From: Natronincola peptidivorans
GTDB taxonomy: Bacteria; Bacillota; Clostridia; Peptostreptococcales; Natronincolaceae
DNA length: 64,000 nt
Assembly: GCF_900111615.1 (NCBI RefSeq)
Contig: NZ_FOHU01000010.1
Span: 1 to 64,000, forward strand
Reading direction: 5' to 3'
Shown: in pieces, positions 16,652-25,107 of the stretch
Position numbering within the stretch: position 1 is the first letter of the stretch
Layout of the letters: each line of letters begins with the position of its first letter
Position numbers and translations under genes: made by a program
The notes under the pieces: model-generated
Database searches by the model: none
The model's input: only the letters and a program-made list of their open reading frames with translations
Told to the model about the DNA's origin: nothing

Positions 16652-17578
16652 TTAATCTTCCACCATATTTTTTACATATTCTAGTGGGCGTAAGTTAGTA
16701 AACCCATAAAACTCCCTAGCATTTTCACCTAAAAACTGTTTCTTTTCATATAGAGTTAGTTCCTTAGTTTTTAAAACAAAGTCATGGGACATTGTATAGG
16801 TTATGGCGGTCATTGTTCTGGGATAATCAGATCCCCACATCAACTTATCTACCCCTACCAAATCAATAGCTTCTTTGATTGCTTTAATGGCGCCAGGATA
16901 AGGGTAAAATTCATTATGAAATAACCAGGTTATGCCACCTGATTCAATTCTTACATTCTTATTTTCTGCTAATTTAATCTGTTTTTTCCAGTGGGGTCTA
17001 TTAGCCATACCAAAATGCCCTATAGCTATTTTTAAATTTGGATGCTCCTGAATGACTTCCTTCATTTCCGGAACCTGTTCATCACCAGGTGCTAAATCTA
17101 TCGATAAAATAACATTATTTTCTTCCATAAGTTTAAAAGACGACATCATTTCTTTGTTTGTTAAAAAAACCCTTTCAGGTAAAGAAGTAAGCCATTGAGC
17201 TGGTATTTTTATTCCATCAAATCCTTGCTCAATCATATTTTCTATTTCAGTTATAAAGCCTTCTTTTCTAACCTCTGCTAACCCACACACAAATAATCTT
17301 CCTAGAAATTTCTGCTTCGATTCTAACACATACTGATTCTGGTTGCCATCTATATACTCTTGAGTAATTACCGCTGCAGCAACTCTAGCATAATCCATAT
17401 TTGATATCAAAGTTTCAACACTGTTTTTTCCATCAACCATGTAAGGTGGCATCATTTGTTTTGTTTCCCCCATAAAATGGGCTTTGCCTCCACCTAGACT
17501 TTGAACTTTTTTGCCTGCCACACTACCTTTTAATTCTTCCCAAAGATGAGCATGAGCATCAATAATCAAATATTCCAT
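16652..17578 (-). CDS. amidohydrolase-2 family hydrolase, probable sugar lactonase
   Basis: 308 residues of the amidohydrolase-related family (PF04909 type). Metal-site motifs visible are HAHLW near the N-terminus, a central GIKIP, a His in AIGHFG and the Asp of WGSDYPR. This TIM-barrel family includes L-fuconolactonase and related aldonolactonases. Its position between a sugar dehydrogenase and a hexonate dehydrogenase suggests opening of the lactone formed by the former. GGAGGAG precedes the ATG. It could instead be another hydrolase or decarboxylase; the lactonase role rests on context. Confidence 0.8.
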   Translation of the reverse strand: MEYLIIDAHAHLWEELKGSVAGKKVQSLGGGKAHFMGETKQMMPPYMVDGKNSVETLISNMDYARVAAAVITQEYIDGNQNQYVLESKQKFLGRLFVCGLAEVRKEGFITEIENMIEQGFDGIKIPAQWLTSLPERVFLTNKEMMSSFKLMEENNVILSIDLAPGDEQVPEMKEVIQEHPNLKIAIGHFGMANRPHWKKQIKLAENKNVRIESGGITWLFHNEFYPYPGAIKAIKEAIDLVGVDKLMWGSDYPRTMTAITYTMSHDFVLKTKELTLYEKKQFLGENAREFYGFTNLRPLEYVKNMVED

Positions 17579-17632
17579 TATATCTCCTCCCAGTAATTAA
17601 CACTAATATTATTAGTATATAGCTCTAGCACT

Positions 17633-18838
17633 TTATTTTGTATGATCAATATATTGTGGATTCCATAATGTAGCAGTTTTAATTGGAGACCCCTTGGCAA
17701 ATATTTTATTCTTAAAAAGGCCCACAATGTCTTTCTCTAGCTCCTTTAGATCAACCAATTCAACATATTTATCAAAATCTGATTGGCACAAATATTCAAT
17801 TGCTTCTTCCATATGTTGTTGTCTAAAATTGATTGATCCATATATTAGATGATTTTTAAATCCGAAAGGCATTGTATCTAATTGAATTTTCGGTCCTAAT
17901 GAAAAACTATTGAAAATTCCGTTTGTTCCTAAAACCTCATAATCAAAAGCTATTCTATGTTCAATGCTAGTTCCCGCAGAGCCGACAAATGCTGTTGCTT
18001 TACCATCTAATACTTCAACGATTTTATCAGCCAGTTTTTTTTCATTTTCATATATGTTACTTATATAGTTGGCATTCAATTTTTTCAAAGTTTCTTGTTT
18101 TACTTTTGAAATATTTTCTTCTCTACCTATGAAAACTATTTTGCTTTTAGGGTATCTTCTTATTATGTTATCTGCTATAAACATACCCGTTGTTCCAAAT
18201 CCAAATATGACTACTCTTTCAAAAATTTTCTGTTGAGCAATTTTTCTTGCTTCTTCCTCTGTACATTTATGTCTTGCTAATTCTATTCTAAAGTTATGGG
18301 CAGACCCTAAATCTTCCATCCTTTCTAACTGAAATATTCCACAAGCGTAGGGATCTGCAAATGTTAGTTTCTTTGCAAGAGAAAGAGGTATTTTGTTTTC
18401 CTTTATATACTTTTCTGGAATAGGTAACAACATATCTGGATGAAAAAAGTTCTGTTTTGCCATCATCCCATCTGCTTTGTCACACCCATATTCAAAGTAT
18501 TCTTCGTCTTCTGAATATCTAGTTGGATCCCAAGAATCTCCACCCCTTATCAGAACTACAGCAAATTTTTTTTGAGATGGAATATATACTACACCTTCAT
18601 GCCCATTAATTAATCTGTTTTTTCCATCAGGTAGCTTTCCCTGTAATTCTTCTTCTTCACTCATTTTGAACAATTCATAATCAGTTCCACAAAAGCCAAC
18701 ACAGACAGGCTCACATAATATCCCTTGCTTGATGTTTTCACCACGCAATCTTTTTCGCAAACTATTTTCTATATCTATTTCACCGAATTGTAATGGTTTA
18801 TTTTTATTATTCATAAAATATGTAGCGGTAGTTTTCAT
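17633..18838 (-). CDS. glucose-dehydrogenase-like MDR, probable aldose 1-dehydrogenase
   Basis: 401 residues. The N-terminal catalytic half has CVGFCGTDYELF (zinc Cys and Thr/Asp) and INGHEGVVYI (zinc His/Glu). The C-terminal half has the Rossmann motif VIFGFGTTGMFIADNI, preceded by a region of the glucose dehydrogenase C-terminal type. The length exceeds classic MDR enzymes and resembles the archaeal-type glucose dehydrogenase subfamily, which oxidises aldoses at C1 to lactones. The structural zinc Cys cluster is not evident. Context (mutarotase upstream, lactonase downstream) supports oxidation of an L-galactose- or L-fucose-like sugar. AGGGGAA precedes the ATG. Confidence 0.75.
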   Translation of the reverse strand: MKTTATYFMNNKNKPLQFGEIDIENSLRKRLRGENIKQGILCEPVCVGFCGTDYELFKMSEEEELQGKLPDGKNRLINGHEGVVYIPSQKKFAVVLIRGGDSWDPTRYSEDEEYFEYGCDKADGMMAKQNFFHPDMLLPIPEKYIKENKIPLSLAKKLTFADPYACGIFQLERMEDLGSAHNFRIELARHKCTEEEARKIAQQKIFERVVIFGFGTTGMFIADNIIRRYPKSKIVFIGREENISKVKQETLKKLNANYISNIYENEKKLADKIVEVLDGKATAFVGSAGTSIEHRIAFDYEVLGTNGIFNSFSLGPKIQLDTMPFGFKNHLIYGSINFRQQHMEEAIEYLCQSDFDKYVELVDLKELEKDIVGLFKNKIFAKGSPIKTATLWNPQYIDHTK

Positions 18839-18863
18839 ATCAATTCCCCTTTTACTTTGAAAT

Positions 18864-19292
18864 TTACAAAAGTACTACACCTTTACTGATAATTATATTT
18901 GCATATTGAGCTTTTTCTGAGGTAGCAACAATAGCATAAGCCTTTTGAGCCCTGTTATAAAACTCAAATCTATCTATTTTATTAAGATTACCCGTATACT
19001 TATATTTTCCCAGTATTTCTTGATACTGTTTCCAAATTACTGGATTTACAGGGTCATCCTCACATACCTCCATTAGAGTAATAGGATTCTGAATATAAGT
19101 ATCAATAGGCATAAACTTAAGTATAGCATCTAATATCTTGGGAATATCATTGCCATCACTCCTTATGCATCTTTTTCCATGGCTAGTTGCAGGAAAATTA
19201 CCGTCTGCAATTACTATTTCATCACCATGTCCCATTTCCATCATTACCTTCATCAATTCTGGAGAAATTATTGTAGGTATTCCTTTTAACAT
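18864..19292 (-). CDS. fucU: RbsD/FucU-family sugar mutarotase
   Basis: 142 residues, matching FucU. Conserved features are LKGIPTIISPELMKVMMEMGHGDEI, IADGNFPATS and a C-terminal YANIIISKGVVL. FucU interconverts the anomers of L-fucose and structurally similar sugars, including L-galactose-configured ones (family knowledge). It is the first gene of the enzyme operon, directly after the palindrome at 19338-19351, so it is probably the most strongly repressed. The symbol marks the family; the actual substrate here is likely not fucose, because no fuconate dehydratase or fuculose genes are present. Confidence 0.85.
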   Translation of the reverse strand: MLKGIPTIISPELMKVMMEMGHGDEIVIADGNFPATSHGKRCIRSDGNDIPKILDAILKFMPIDTYIQNPITLMEVCEDDPVNPVIWKQYQEILGKYKYTGNLNKIDRFEFYNRAQKAYAIVATSEKAQYANIIISKGVVLL

Positions 19293-19337
19293 TCTTACGT
19301 CATCCCTTCTGTGTTTCGAACATTATTTCTGCATTTT

Positions 19338-19351
19338 TTGAAACGTTTTAA
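19338..19351. promoter_or_regulatory. LacI-type operator ahead of fucU
   Basis: TTGAAACGTTTTAA differs at one position from the perfect palindrome TTGAAACGTTTCAA found twice upstream of the transporter operon. It retains the central CG typical of LacI-family sites. It lies between the lacI stop (19395) and the fucU start (19292), so the enzyme operon is probably controlled by the same repressor. Confidence 0.75.
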
Positions 19352-19394
19352 TTTTTGAATATAAACATGGTGAAAATCTATGACTTGTTTCACT

Positions 19395-20402
19395 TTATAA
19401 TATATTTCTTATTGAATCAGTTGTTATTATTTTGGTTGCCAATCTTTTAATAGAAGGAAAATTTGCCATATCTCTCTTCATTCTCTTAATTAAAAACTCC
19501 GCAGCCTTCTTTCCTATATCTTCTATGGGCTGGATTACTAAAGAAATCGGTGGTTCTGTAATTTCAGCTAATTCTGTTTGATCATATCCAAAAATTGATA
19601 TCTCTTGACCTATAGTATAGCCTCTATCTAAAACTGCCTTGACAGTACTTATTGTCGTTTCGTAATTTGTAGCAAAAATTGCTGTGCAATCCGTGTTTTT
19701 CTCTAATATTTCATTAACTGTTTTGCTACCCCCAATTTTTGTATAATCACTATATCCAATTAAATTATCATCAATGGGTAAATTATAGTCTTGAAGTGCC
19801 CTCTTATAACCAAGCAATCTTTCATAAGCTGTATAAATCTTTTGATCTCCTGCAATAATTCCTATTTTTCTATGGCCTCTTTCTATTATATGTTGCATTA
19901 CTACATAAGAAGCATTTACATTATCAGATACAACTGCATCACATGTAACACCTTGAGTTAATCTATCAATCAAAACAGCAGAAACACCACTGTCAATTGT
20001 TTCTTGTATATTTTTACCAGAATCGTACCGATCCACTGGCATTATGATTATTCCATCTACATGTTTATCTTGTAAAAACTTTAATTTTTGCTTTTCTATT
20101 TTCACATCATCTCTTGAGTCACAAACCAATATACTATATCCAAAGTCATCTAAATAATGTTCTATACCTTCAATTATTTTAGTACTATAAATATTAGATA
20201 AAGTTGGAATCAATATACCAACAGTCATTGTAATATTTGTTTTCAAACCTTTAGCCATAAGGTTTATACTAAATCCCAATTCTTCAATTGCTTTTTCAAT
20301 TTTGTGACGATTTTCTATTTTCACTTGGTATCCGTTTAAATATCTAGAAACAGTTCCAACAGAGGTTTGTGAGTGTAATGCTACATCTTTAATTGTTGCC
20401 AT
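19395..20402 (-). CDS. LacI-family repressor of the sugar regulon
   Basis: 335 residues. The N-terminal HTH is MATIKDVALHSQTSVGTVSRYLNG, followed by the hinge helix NLMAKGLKT and a periplasmic-binding-protein-like core (about residues 60-335) with SDNVNASYVVMQHIIERGHRKIGII. The gene lies between the transporter genes and the enzyme genes, all on the same strand, and identical palindromes are found ahead of both groups. It is probably a local regulator responding to the transported sugar or an intermediate. ATG 20402 has GGGGGAG upstream. CcpA is unlikely because the operators here are 12-14 bases with a CG centre and differ from cre. Confidence 0.92.
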   Translation of the reverse strand: MATIKDVALHSQTSVGTVSRYLNGYQVKIENRHKIEKAIEELGFSINLMAKGLKTNITMTVGILIPTLSNIYSTKIIEGIEHYLDDFGYSILVCDSRDDVKIEKQKLKFLQDKHVDGIIIMPVDRYDSGKNIQETIDSGVSAVLIDRLTQGVTCDAVVSDNVNASYVVMQHIIERGHRKIGIIAGDQKIYTAYERLLGYKRALQDYNLPIDDNLIGYSDYTKIGGSKTVNEILEKNTDCTAIFATNYETTISTVKAVLDRGYTIGQEISIFGYDQTELAEITEPPISLVIQPIEDIGKKAAEFLIKRMKRDMANFPSIKRLATKIITTDSIRNIL

Positions 20403-20542
20403 TGCTCAATCTCCCCCATCAATTCTCTTATTTTTTATTACTAAGCATACGGGAATTCTAAAATTTGTTTATATTATACCATAAAGTTAAGCAATATTTT
20501 AACAAGACCTTTTATATATCATCATAAAGTAATCTAATTAGT

Positions 20543-20587
20543 GTCATAGATAAAGTTAGAAACTACCTTGCTAACTTTACCTATGAC
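20543..20587. terminator. strong hairpin between the binding-protein gene and lacI
   Basis: GTCATAG(a)TAAAGTTAG pairs with CTAACTTTA(c)CTATGAC: 16 base pairs with one mismatch and an 11-base loop. It lies between the stop at 20615 and the lacI start at 20402. No T-run follows on the minus strand, so it may act in mRNA processing or partial termination that keeps binding-protein transcript high relative to lacI. Confidence 0.6.
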
Positions 20588-20614
20588 TATATATAATATT
20601 ATTATTCTATTTCA

Positions 20615-21604
20615 CTATTTCCCTAAAGGATAAAGGGCATCCTGAGACTCTTTATCACTCATATTTTCAGGTGTTACTATTACAACACCCGTATCCAACT
20701 CTCTTGTAACCGCCTCTCCTCTAATATGCTTTACAATTTCCTCAATTCCTGCATAACCCATTTGATAGGGCATTTGTACTGCAGTAGCTCTAAGTATACC
20801 TTTCTCTAGCAATGGGATAATATCATCTGATGAATCAAAACCAACTAGTACTACATCTGATCCTCTTTCCTCTAAAGCTCTACCTACCCCTACAACAGTA
20901 GGCTCATTTGCTGCATAAATAGCCACTAAGTCTGGATGTGCAGTTAATAAGTCTTCAGCTATTGATAAAGCTCTTGATCGATCAGCATTTGAATATTGTG
21001 TTTCTAATAATTGAATATCTGGATACAACTCTTCAATAGCATCTCTAAATCCTTTTTCTCTTGCTATAGCAGTAGCTGCACCAGCTGTAAAGTTAACAAC
21101 CCCTACTTTCCCTTGTCCACCAATAATTTCGCCTAGTGCTCCCCCAACAGCATAAGCTGCAGCTTCATTATTGGTAGTAGCATAACTAATATATCTATCC
21201 ATCTCTACACCAGAATCTACTAAAGCAACTGGGATTCCTTGGTCTACTGCATTATTTAGCACAGGTGCTAATGATGTTGCGTCTGATGCAGCAATTACGA
21301 TGCCATCTACTCTTTGATTAATTGCAGTCTCAACAATGTTTATTTGACCATTAATATCTGTTTCTCCACCAGGTGCTCCTGCAAAATACATATCTACCCC
21401 TAATTCTGCTGCTGCAGCCTCAGCTCCTGAGTTTACTACTTGGAAATAAGGAATATCTGTACCTTTAACAATAACTGCGATATTTATTTTTTCATTATCT
21501 TCACCTTCACTTACTGTATCATTTCCACCATTGTTGGTAGAACAGCCTGCTAATACCCCTATGGTTAATAGTAAAATTAGTAAAGCGCATATGGACTTCT
21601 TCAT
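20615..21604 (-). CDS. ribose-type ABC transporter substrate-binding lipoprotein
   Basis: 329 residues. The signal peptide MKKSICALLILLLTIGVLAGC carries the lipobox LAGC. The mature protein is a type 1 periplasmic-binding fold (INIAVIVKGTDIPYFQVVNSGAEAAAAELG, QRVDGIVIAASDATSLAPVL, GIPVALVDSGV, IYAANEPTVVGVGRALEERG). It resembles RbsB and related hexose-binding proteins. It is the third gene of the transporter operon and captures the sugar at the outer face of the membrane. The specificity is unknown; the linked enzymes suggest an L-galactose-like sugar or its lactone. Confidence 0.92.
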   Translation of the reverse strand: MKKSICALLILLLTIGVLAGCSTNNGGNDTVSEGEDNEKINIAVIVKGTDIPYFQVVNSGAEAAAAELGVDMYFAGAPGGETDINGQINIVETAINQRVDGIVIAASDATSLAPVLNNAVDQGIPVALVDSGVEMDRYISYATTNNEAAAYAVGGALGEIIGGQGKVGVVNFTAGAATAIAREKGFRDAIEELYPDIQLLETQYSNADRSRALSIAEDLLTAHPDLVAIYAANEPTVVGVGRALEERGSDVVLVGFDSSDDIIPLLEKGILRATAVQMPYQMGYAGIEEIVKHIRGEAVTRELDTGVVIVTPENMSDKESQDALYPLGK

Positions 21605-21719
21605 TTTTCATTTCCTCCCTATTATAATTTTTATTACTGATTTTTCTGATGTTAGTGCGCAAATAACACTCCCTTCCTTAGTTTGTTATTTTAATGCTGT
21701 GTACTAAAGTTTATTGATA

Positions 21720-22700
21720 CTAACTCTCTTTTCTGCGTCTTACTGTATCAATATACACAGCAATTATAATAATTGCACCAATTGCTATCTGTTGCCAAAA
21801 TGCATTAATGCTTAATAGATTAAGGCCATTTCTCATTGTTCCTATAATAAATGCACCTATAATTGTTTCTCGAATCTTACCTGCTCCTCCTAATGGGCTA
21901 CACCCACCTATAATTGCAGCTGCAATTGCATCTAGTTCATATCCCAACCCTGCTGCTGATTGTGCAGATACTAAACGAGAGGTCATAATTACACCTGCTA
22001 AGCCTGCCATTAAGCCTGATATTACATAGACGCCTATCTTGGTCTTTTTAACATTAACGCCTGATAGTAATGCAGCCTCTTCATTGCTTCCTAGACAATA
22101 AATATATCTTCCAAAGGAAGTCCTTTTCAAGACATATCCTAATATTGCTGCTAATGTAAACATAATGATAACAGGTACAGGTACTATACCTATTCGTCCT
22201 CCTCCAACAAATGCAAATTGTTGTGGTAATCCAGATACAGGCATTGCTCCCGTTATAACATTTGCAGCTCCTCTAGCGATACTCATCATACCTAAAGTAA
22301 CTATAAATGGTGCTATTTTAAAATTAGATATAATTACACCATTTATTAGACCACAAAGACCACCCATGCCTATACCCAACAGTATGCTTAACCATATAGG
22401 TAATCCAGCCAATAGTGCTTTACCAGTTACAACACCTGATACTGCAAGTATAGATCCAACAGATAAGTCAATACCTGATGTAATAATTACATAAGTCACA
22501 CCCATAGCTAAAATTGCGATAATAGATGTCTGCAATGCTATCGTCAACAAGTTATTTACAGTAAAAAAATGTTTTGAAAATATGCTGAAGAGTACACCCA
22601 TACTTATCAACCCTAGTAGTACTCCTAACTCATTTAAAAGATTAGTAATATTTAGTTTGCTTTTCATTTCTTTTATCCCTGTAATTGCACCTATAATCAT
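21720..22700 (-). CDS. ribose-type ABC transporter permease
   Basis: 326 residues with eight to ten hydrophobic segments, of the RbsC/BPD_transp_2 type. Recognisable stretches are VTYVIITSGIDLSVGSILAVSG, the family signature near the EAA-like loop, and GGCSPLGGAGKIRETIIGAFIIG. ATG 22700 has AGGTGGG nine bases upstream. It lies 40 bases after the ATPase gene and 116 bases before the binding-protein gene, the usual A-C-B order of ribose-type systems. It forms the membrane channel, presumably as a homodimer. Confidence 0.93.
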   Translation of the reverse strand: MIIGAITGIKEMKSKLNITNLLNELGVLLGLISMGVLFSIFSKHFFTVNNLLTIALQTSIIAILAMGVTYVIITSGIDLSVGSILAVSGVVTGKALLAGLPIWLSILLGIGMGGLCGLINGVIISNFKIAPFIVTLGMMSIARGAANVITGAMPVSGLPQQFAFVGGGRIGIVPVPVIIMFTLAAILGYVLKRTSFGRYIYCLGSNEEAALLSGVNVKKTKIGVYVISGLMAGLAGVIMTSRLVSAQSAAGLGYELDAIAAAIIGGCSPLGGAGKIRETIIGAFIIGTMRNGLNLLSINAFWQQIAIGAIIIIAVYIDTVRRRKES

Positions 22701-22739
22701 TTGTACATCCCACCTTTTAGTTTATTAAAAGTAATCAAA

Positions 22740-24236
22740 TTATTTGATAGCATATGATAGTATGCTCTTCTCCTTCAACTCTTCTCTTTCAAGCTCACCT
22801 GTAAATCTTCCCTCTCTCATTATTACAACTCTATCACTTATCCCAATGATTTCTGGAAGTTCAGAAGAAATCATTATTACACCAACTCCTTTTTTTGCTA
22901 AGGCAATCATTAATTCATATACCTCATACTTAGCTCCTACATCGATTCCTCTAGTTGGCTCATCAAAAATAATAATTTTAGAGTTTTTCATTAGCCATTT
23001 AGCTATTATAATTTTTTGCTGGTTACCACCACTTAGGTTTTTAGCCAATTGGAACATTCCTGGTGTTTTAATTTTTAATGCATCAATATATTTCTCTGCA
23101 GACATTTTAGCTTTTTGTCTATCAATTATTCCATTAGTGGCTATTTTGTCAAGACTAGGTAAATTTATATTGTACTCCACTGAAAGGTTTAATGCTAAAC
23201 CATCTTTCTTTCTGTCCTCTGTCAAATATCCTAATCCATAATTTATAGCATCTATAGGCGACTTAATCTCTGCTCTTTCTCCTTGAATATATACTTCAAA
23301 ATCGTCACACTTATCTTTTCCAAATAAGACTTTAGCAAATTCAGTTCTACCAGCCCCAACTAAACCATAGATGCCTAGTATTTCCCCTTTATATAGTTTG
23401 AAATCTTCAATGTTCAGCTTGTTCTTTGCAGTTAGCTTTTTTACATTTAATAGAATTTTACTTTTATTTATATTTTTCACCTCATACGGCGGAAATTTAT
23501 CCTCTAAATCTCTCCCCACCATTGCAGTAATTATTTGATCTACTGTAGTATCCTTATAATTTACAGTTTTAATATATTTTCCATCTCTTAAAATCGTAAC
23601 CCTATCTGCTATTTCTTCAAGTTCTTCTAACCTATGAGAAATATAAATAATCCCTACACCTTTTTGTTTCAATTCCTTTATAACCTTGAATAATTCAACA
23701 ATTTCACTTTCAGTTAATGCAGCTGTAGGCTCATCCATTACTAATATTTCAGCATTCATAGATAATGCTTTTGCTATCTCTACCATTTGTTGTTCGGCAA
23801 CACTTAAATTTTTAACTAATGTTTTAGGTTTTATATTTAAGTGCAATTTACTAAGAATTTCCTCGGTTTGTTTATTTAGTTTTCTATCATCAATAACAAA
23901 ATTCAAAACGCTATTTTTAGGCTCACGTCGAATGAAAATGTTTTCGGCAACACTTAAATCAGGAAATAGATTAAACTCTTGGTAAATAATGCTTATACCT
24001 AATTTTTGTGAAAGTTCAGTATTAAGATCTTCTATCTCTTCACCTTTAATATAGATTTTTCCATTATCTTTTTTGTAAACTCCCGCCAACACCTTCATTA
24101 ATGTTGATTTCCCCGCTCCATTTTCGCCAAGGAGTGCATGTAACTCACCTGCACGAACATCTATATTTACATTTGATAGAGCTTTTACACCTGGGAAAGA
24201 TTTTTCAATTCCCTCCATTCTAAGTAATTCTTTCAT
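22740..24236 (-). CDS. ribose-type ABC transporter ATP-binding protein
   Basis: 498 residues with two ABC cassettes, as in RbsA/MglA. Cassette 1 has Walker A GENGAGKST, a signature around NLSVAEQQMVEIAKAL and Walker B ILVMDEPTAALTE. Cassette 2 has a degenerate Walker A (GLVGAGRTE), LSGGNQQKIIIAKWL and IIFDEPTRGIDVG. The degenerate second site is normal for this family. The ATG at 24236 is preferred over a GTG at 24245 because AGGCGG lies eight bases upstream. It is the first gene of the transporter operon, behind an extended -10 promoter and two upstream palindromes. Confidence 0.93.
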   Translation of the reverse strand: MKELLRMEGIEKSFPGVKALSNVNIDVRAGELHALLGENGAGKSTLMKVLAGVYKKDNGKIYIKGEEIEDLNTELSQKLGISIIYQEFNLFPDLSVAENIFIRREPKNSVLNFVIDDRKLNKQTEEILSKLHLNIKPKTLVKNLSVAEQQMVEIAKALSMNAEILVMDEPTAALTESEIVELFKVIKELKQKGVGIIYISHRLEELEEIADRVTILRDGKYIKTVNYKDTTVDQIITAMVGRDLEDKFPPYEVKNINKSKILLNVKKLTAKNKLNIEDFKLYKGEILGIYGLVGAGRTEFAKVLFGKDKCDDFEVYIQGERAEIKSPIDAINYGLGYLTEDRKKDGLALNLSVEYNINLPSLDKIATNGIIDRQKAKMSAEKYIDALKIKTPGMFQLAKNLSGGNQQKIIIAKWLMKNSKIIIFDEPTRGIDVGAKYEVYELMIALAKKGVGVIMISSELPEIIGISDRVVIMREGRFTGELEREELKEKSILSYAIK

Positions 24237-24280
24237 TATAAACACCGCCTATTAATTAGTATAAAGTATTTAAAATAAGG

Positions 24281-24311
24281 TAATTATATCAATTGATTTT
24301 TTAGAGTTGAA
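24281..24311 (-). promoter_or_regulatory. promoter of the transporter operon
   Basis: TATAAT at 24288-24283 on the minus strand is preceded by TGA, making an extended -10. A weak -35 (TTCAAC, 24311-24306) lies 17 bases upstream. Predicted start near 24276, about 40 bases before the ATPase ATG. Confidence 0.6.
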
Positions 24312-24320
24312 TCAATTCAA
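24307..24320. promoter_or_regulatory. degenerate palindrome overlapping the -35 box
   Basis: TTGAATCAATTCAA has the same 6+2+6 architecture and outer bases as the LacI-type operators but lacks the central CG. It sits on the -35 region. It may be a weak auxiliary site or a chance palindrome. Confidence 0.35.
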
Positions 24321-24437
24321 TTTTGCAAAGTACAAACACTCTATTCTTGTATATATGTAACATTTAATTATATTCCCTCCCCTGTACAAAAGATATATAG
24401 CTTACACTCAAATTTAGTGATAGTAGAGACGTAGGAT

Positions 24438-24451
24438 TTGAAACGTTTCAA
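24438..24451. promoter_or_regulatory. LacI-type operator, proximal perfect copy
   Basis: The perfect palindrome TTGAAACGTTTCAA lies 200 bases upstream of the ATPase start. An identical copy sits 109 bases further upstream. Confidence 0.8.
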
Positions 24452-24546
24452 TTTATGAAAAAACAAAATAGTTGGATCGAAAATACTAATTTGTTAAATT
24501 CTAATATCTTTGGAAATATTCCGAACAAACCATAGCTTTGTTATTT

Positions 24547-24560
24547 TTGAAACGTTTCAA
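24547..24560. promoter_or_regulatory. LacI-type operator, distal perfect copy
   Basis: An identical TTGAAACGTTTCAA palindrome, 109 bases from the proximal copy. The spacing would allow looping by a repressor tetramer or independent dimer binding. Confidence 0.8.
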
Positions 24561-24883
24561 CTTTTCGTAAAATTTAATATTGTATAACTAGAATATTCTC
24601 CCCTAGGGAATTTAAACAAAGCTTATGAATAACCAAGTTTAAATTTAATTTCAGATTAAACAATACTATTATTTTAACTAATTATAAATACTCTGTAAAA
24701 AAGCTAACGTTTTCATTAAGTAGTTTTATTATAATTTAAAATTCTATTAAAATCAAGTATATTTTGAATTTTTTAAATAGACTACCACTCCATTGAGTTT
24801 GCTAGCGACCTTCCGTAAGGTTATTAGTAATGTTAAGGATTCCTTATTAAGATTTTAGGGGTTAAGGAAATGACAGCAAGGCT
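24561..24883. other. AT-rich intergenic stretch, nothing recognised
   Basis: Between the distal operator and the terminator of the germination operon. The only feature is a small ACCTT/AAGGT inverted repeat near 24810. No open frame with a ribosome binding site and no RNA gene was recognised. Confidence 0.5.
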
Positions 24884-24930
24884 TAGGAAAGAAAACTAAG
24901 TCAGCACTGGTAAGAGGTGCTGACTTAGTT
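24884..24930 (-). terminator. terminator of the germination operon
   Basis: AACTAAGTCAGCAC (24894-24907) pairs perfectly with GTGCTGACTTAGTT (24917-24930). On the minus strand the stem is followed by TTTCTTTCC. It is located about 180 bases after the gerB stop. Confidence 0.75.
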
Positions 24931-25107
24931 GTAAATTATTATTTTATATAAAAATAAAGCAGAAGAATACAATTTAAAATAGAAGTTTCCACACAGTCTG
25001 ACGTCCCATGGACCACTTATATTCTTATCCTTATCGACTTATGTGTTAGTTAAAAATGTAGTTATACCTGCAAGGGCAAATAATTAAGTGAAAAAGTCCT
25101 GAGGCTA

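Noticed and set aside
24438-24560. Catabolite-responsive (cre) elements for CcpA
   Set aside because: The palindromes TTGAAACGTTTCAA are shorter and perfectly symmetric with a central CG, and they recur only at the two control regions of the sugar genes, so the local LacI protein is the simpler explanation.
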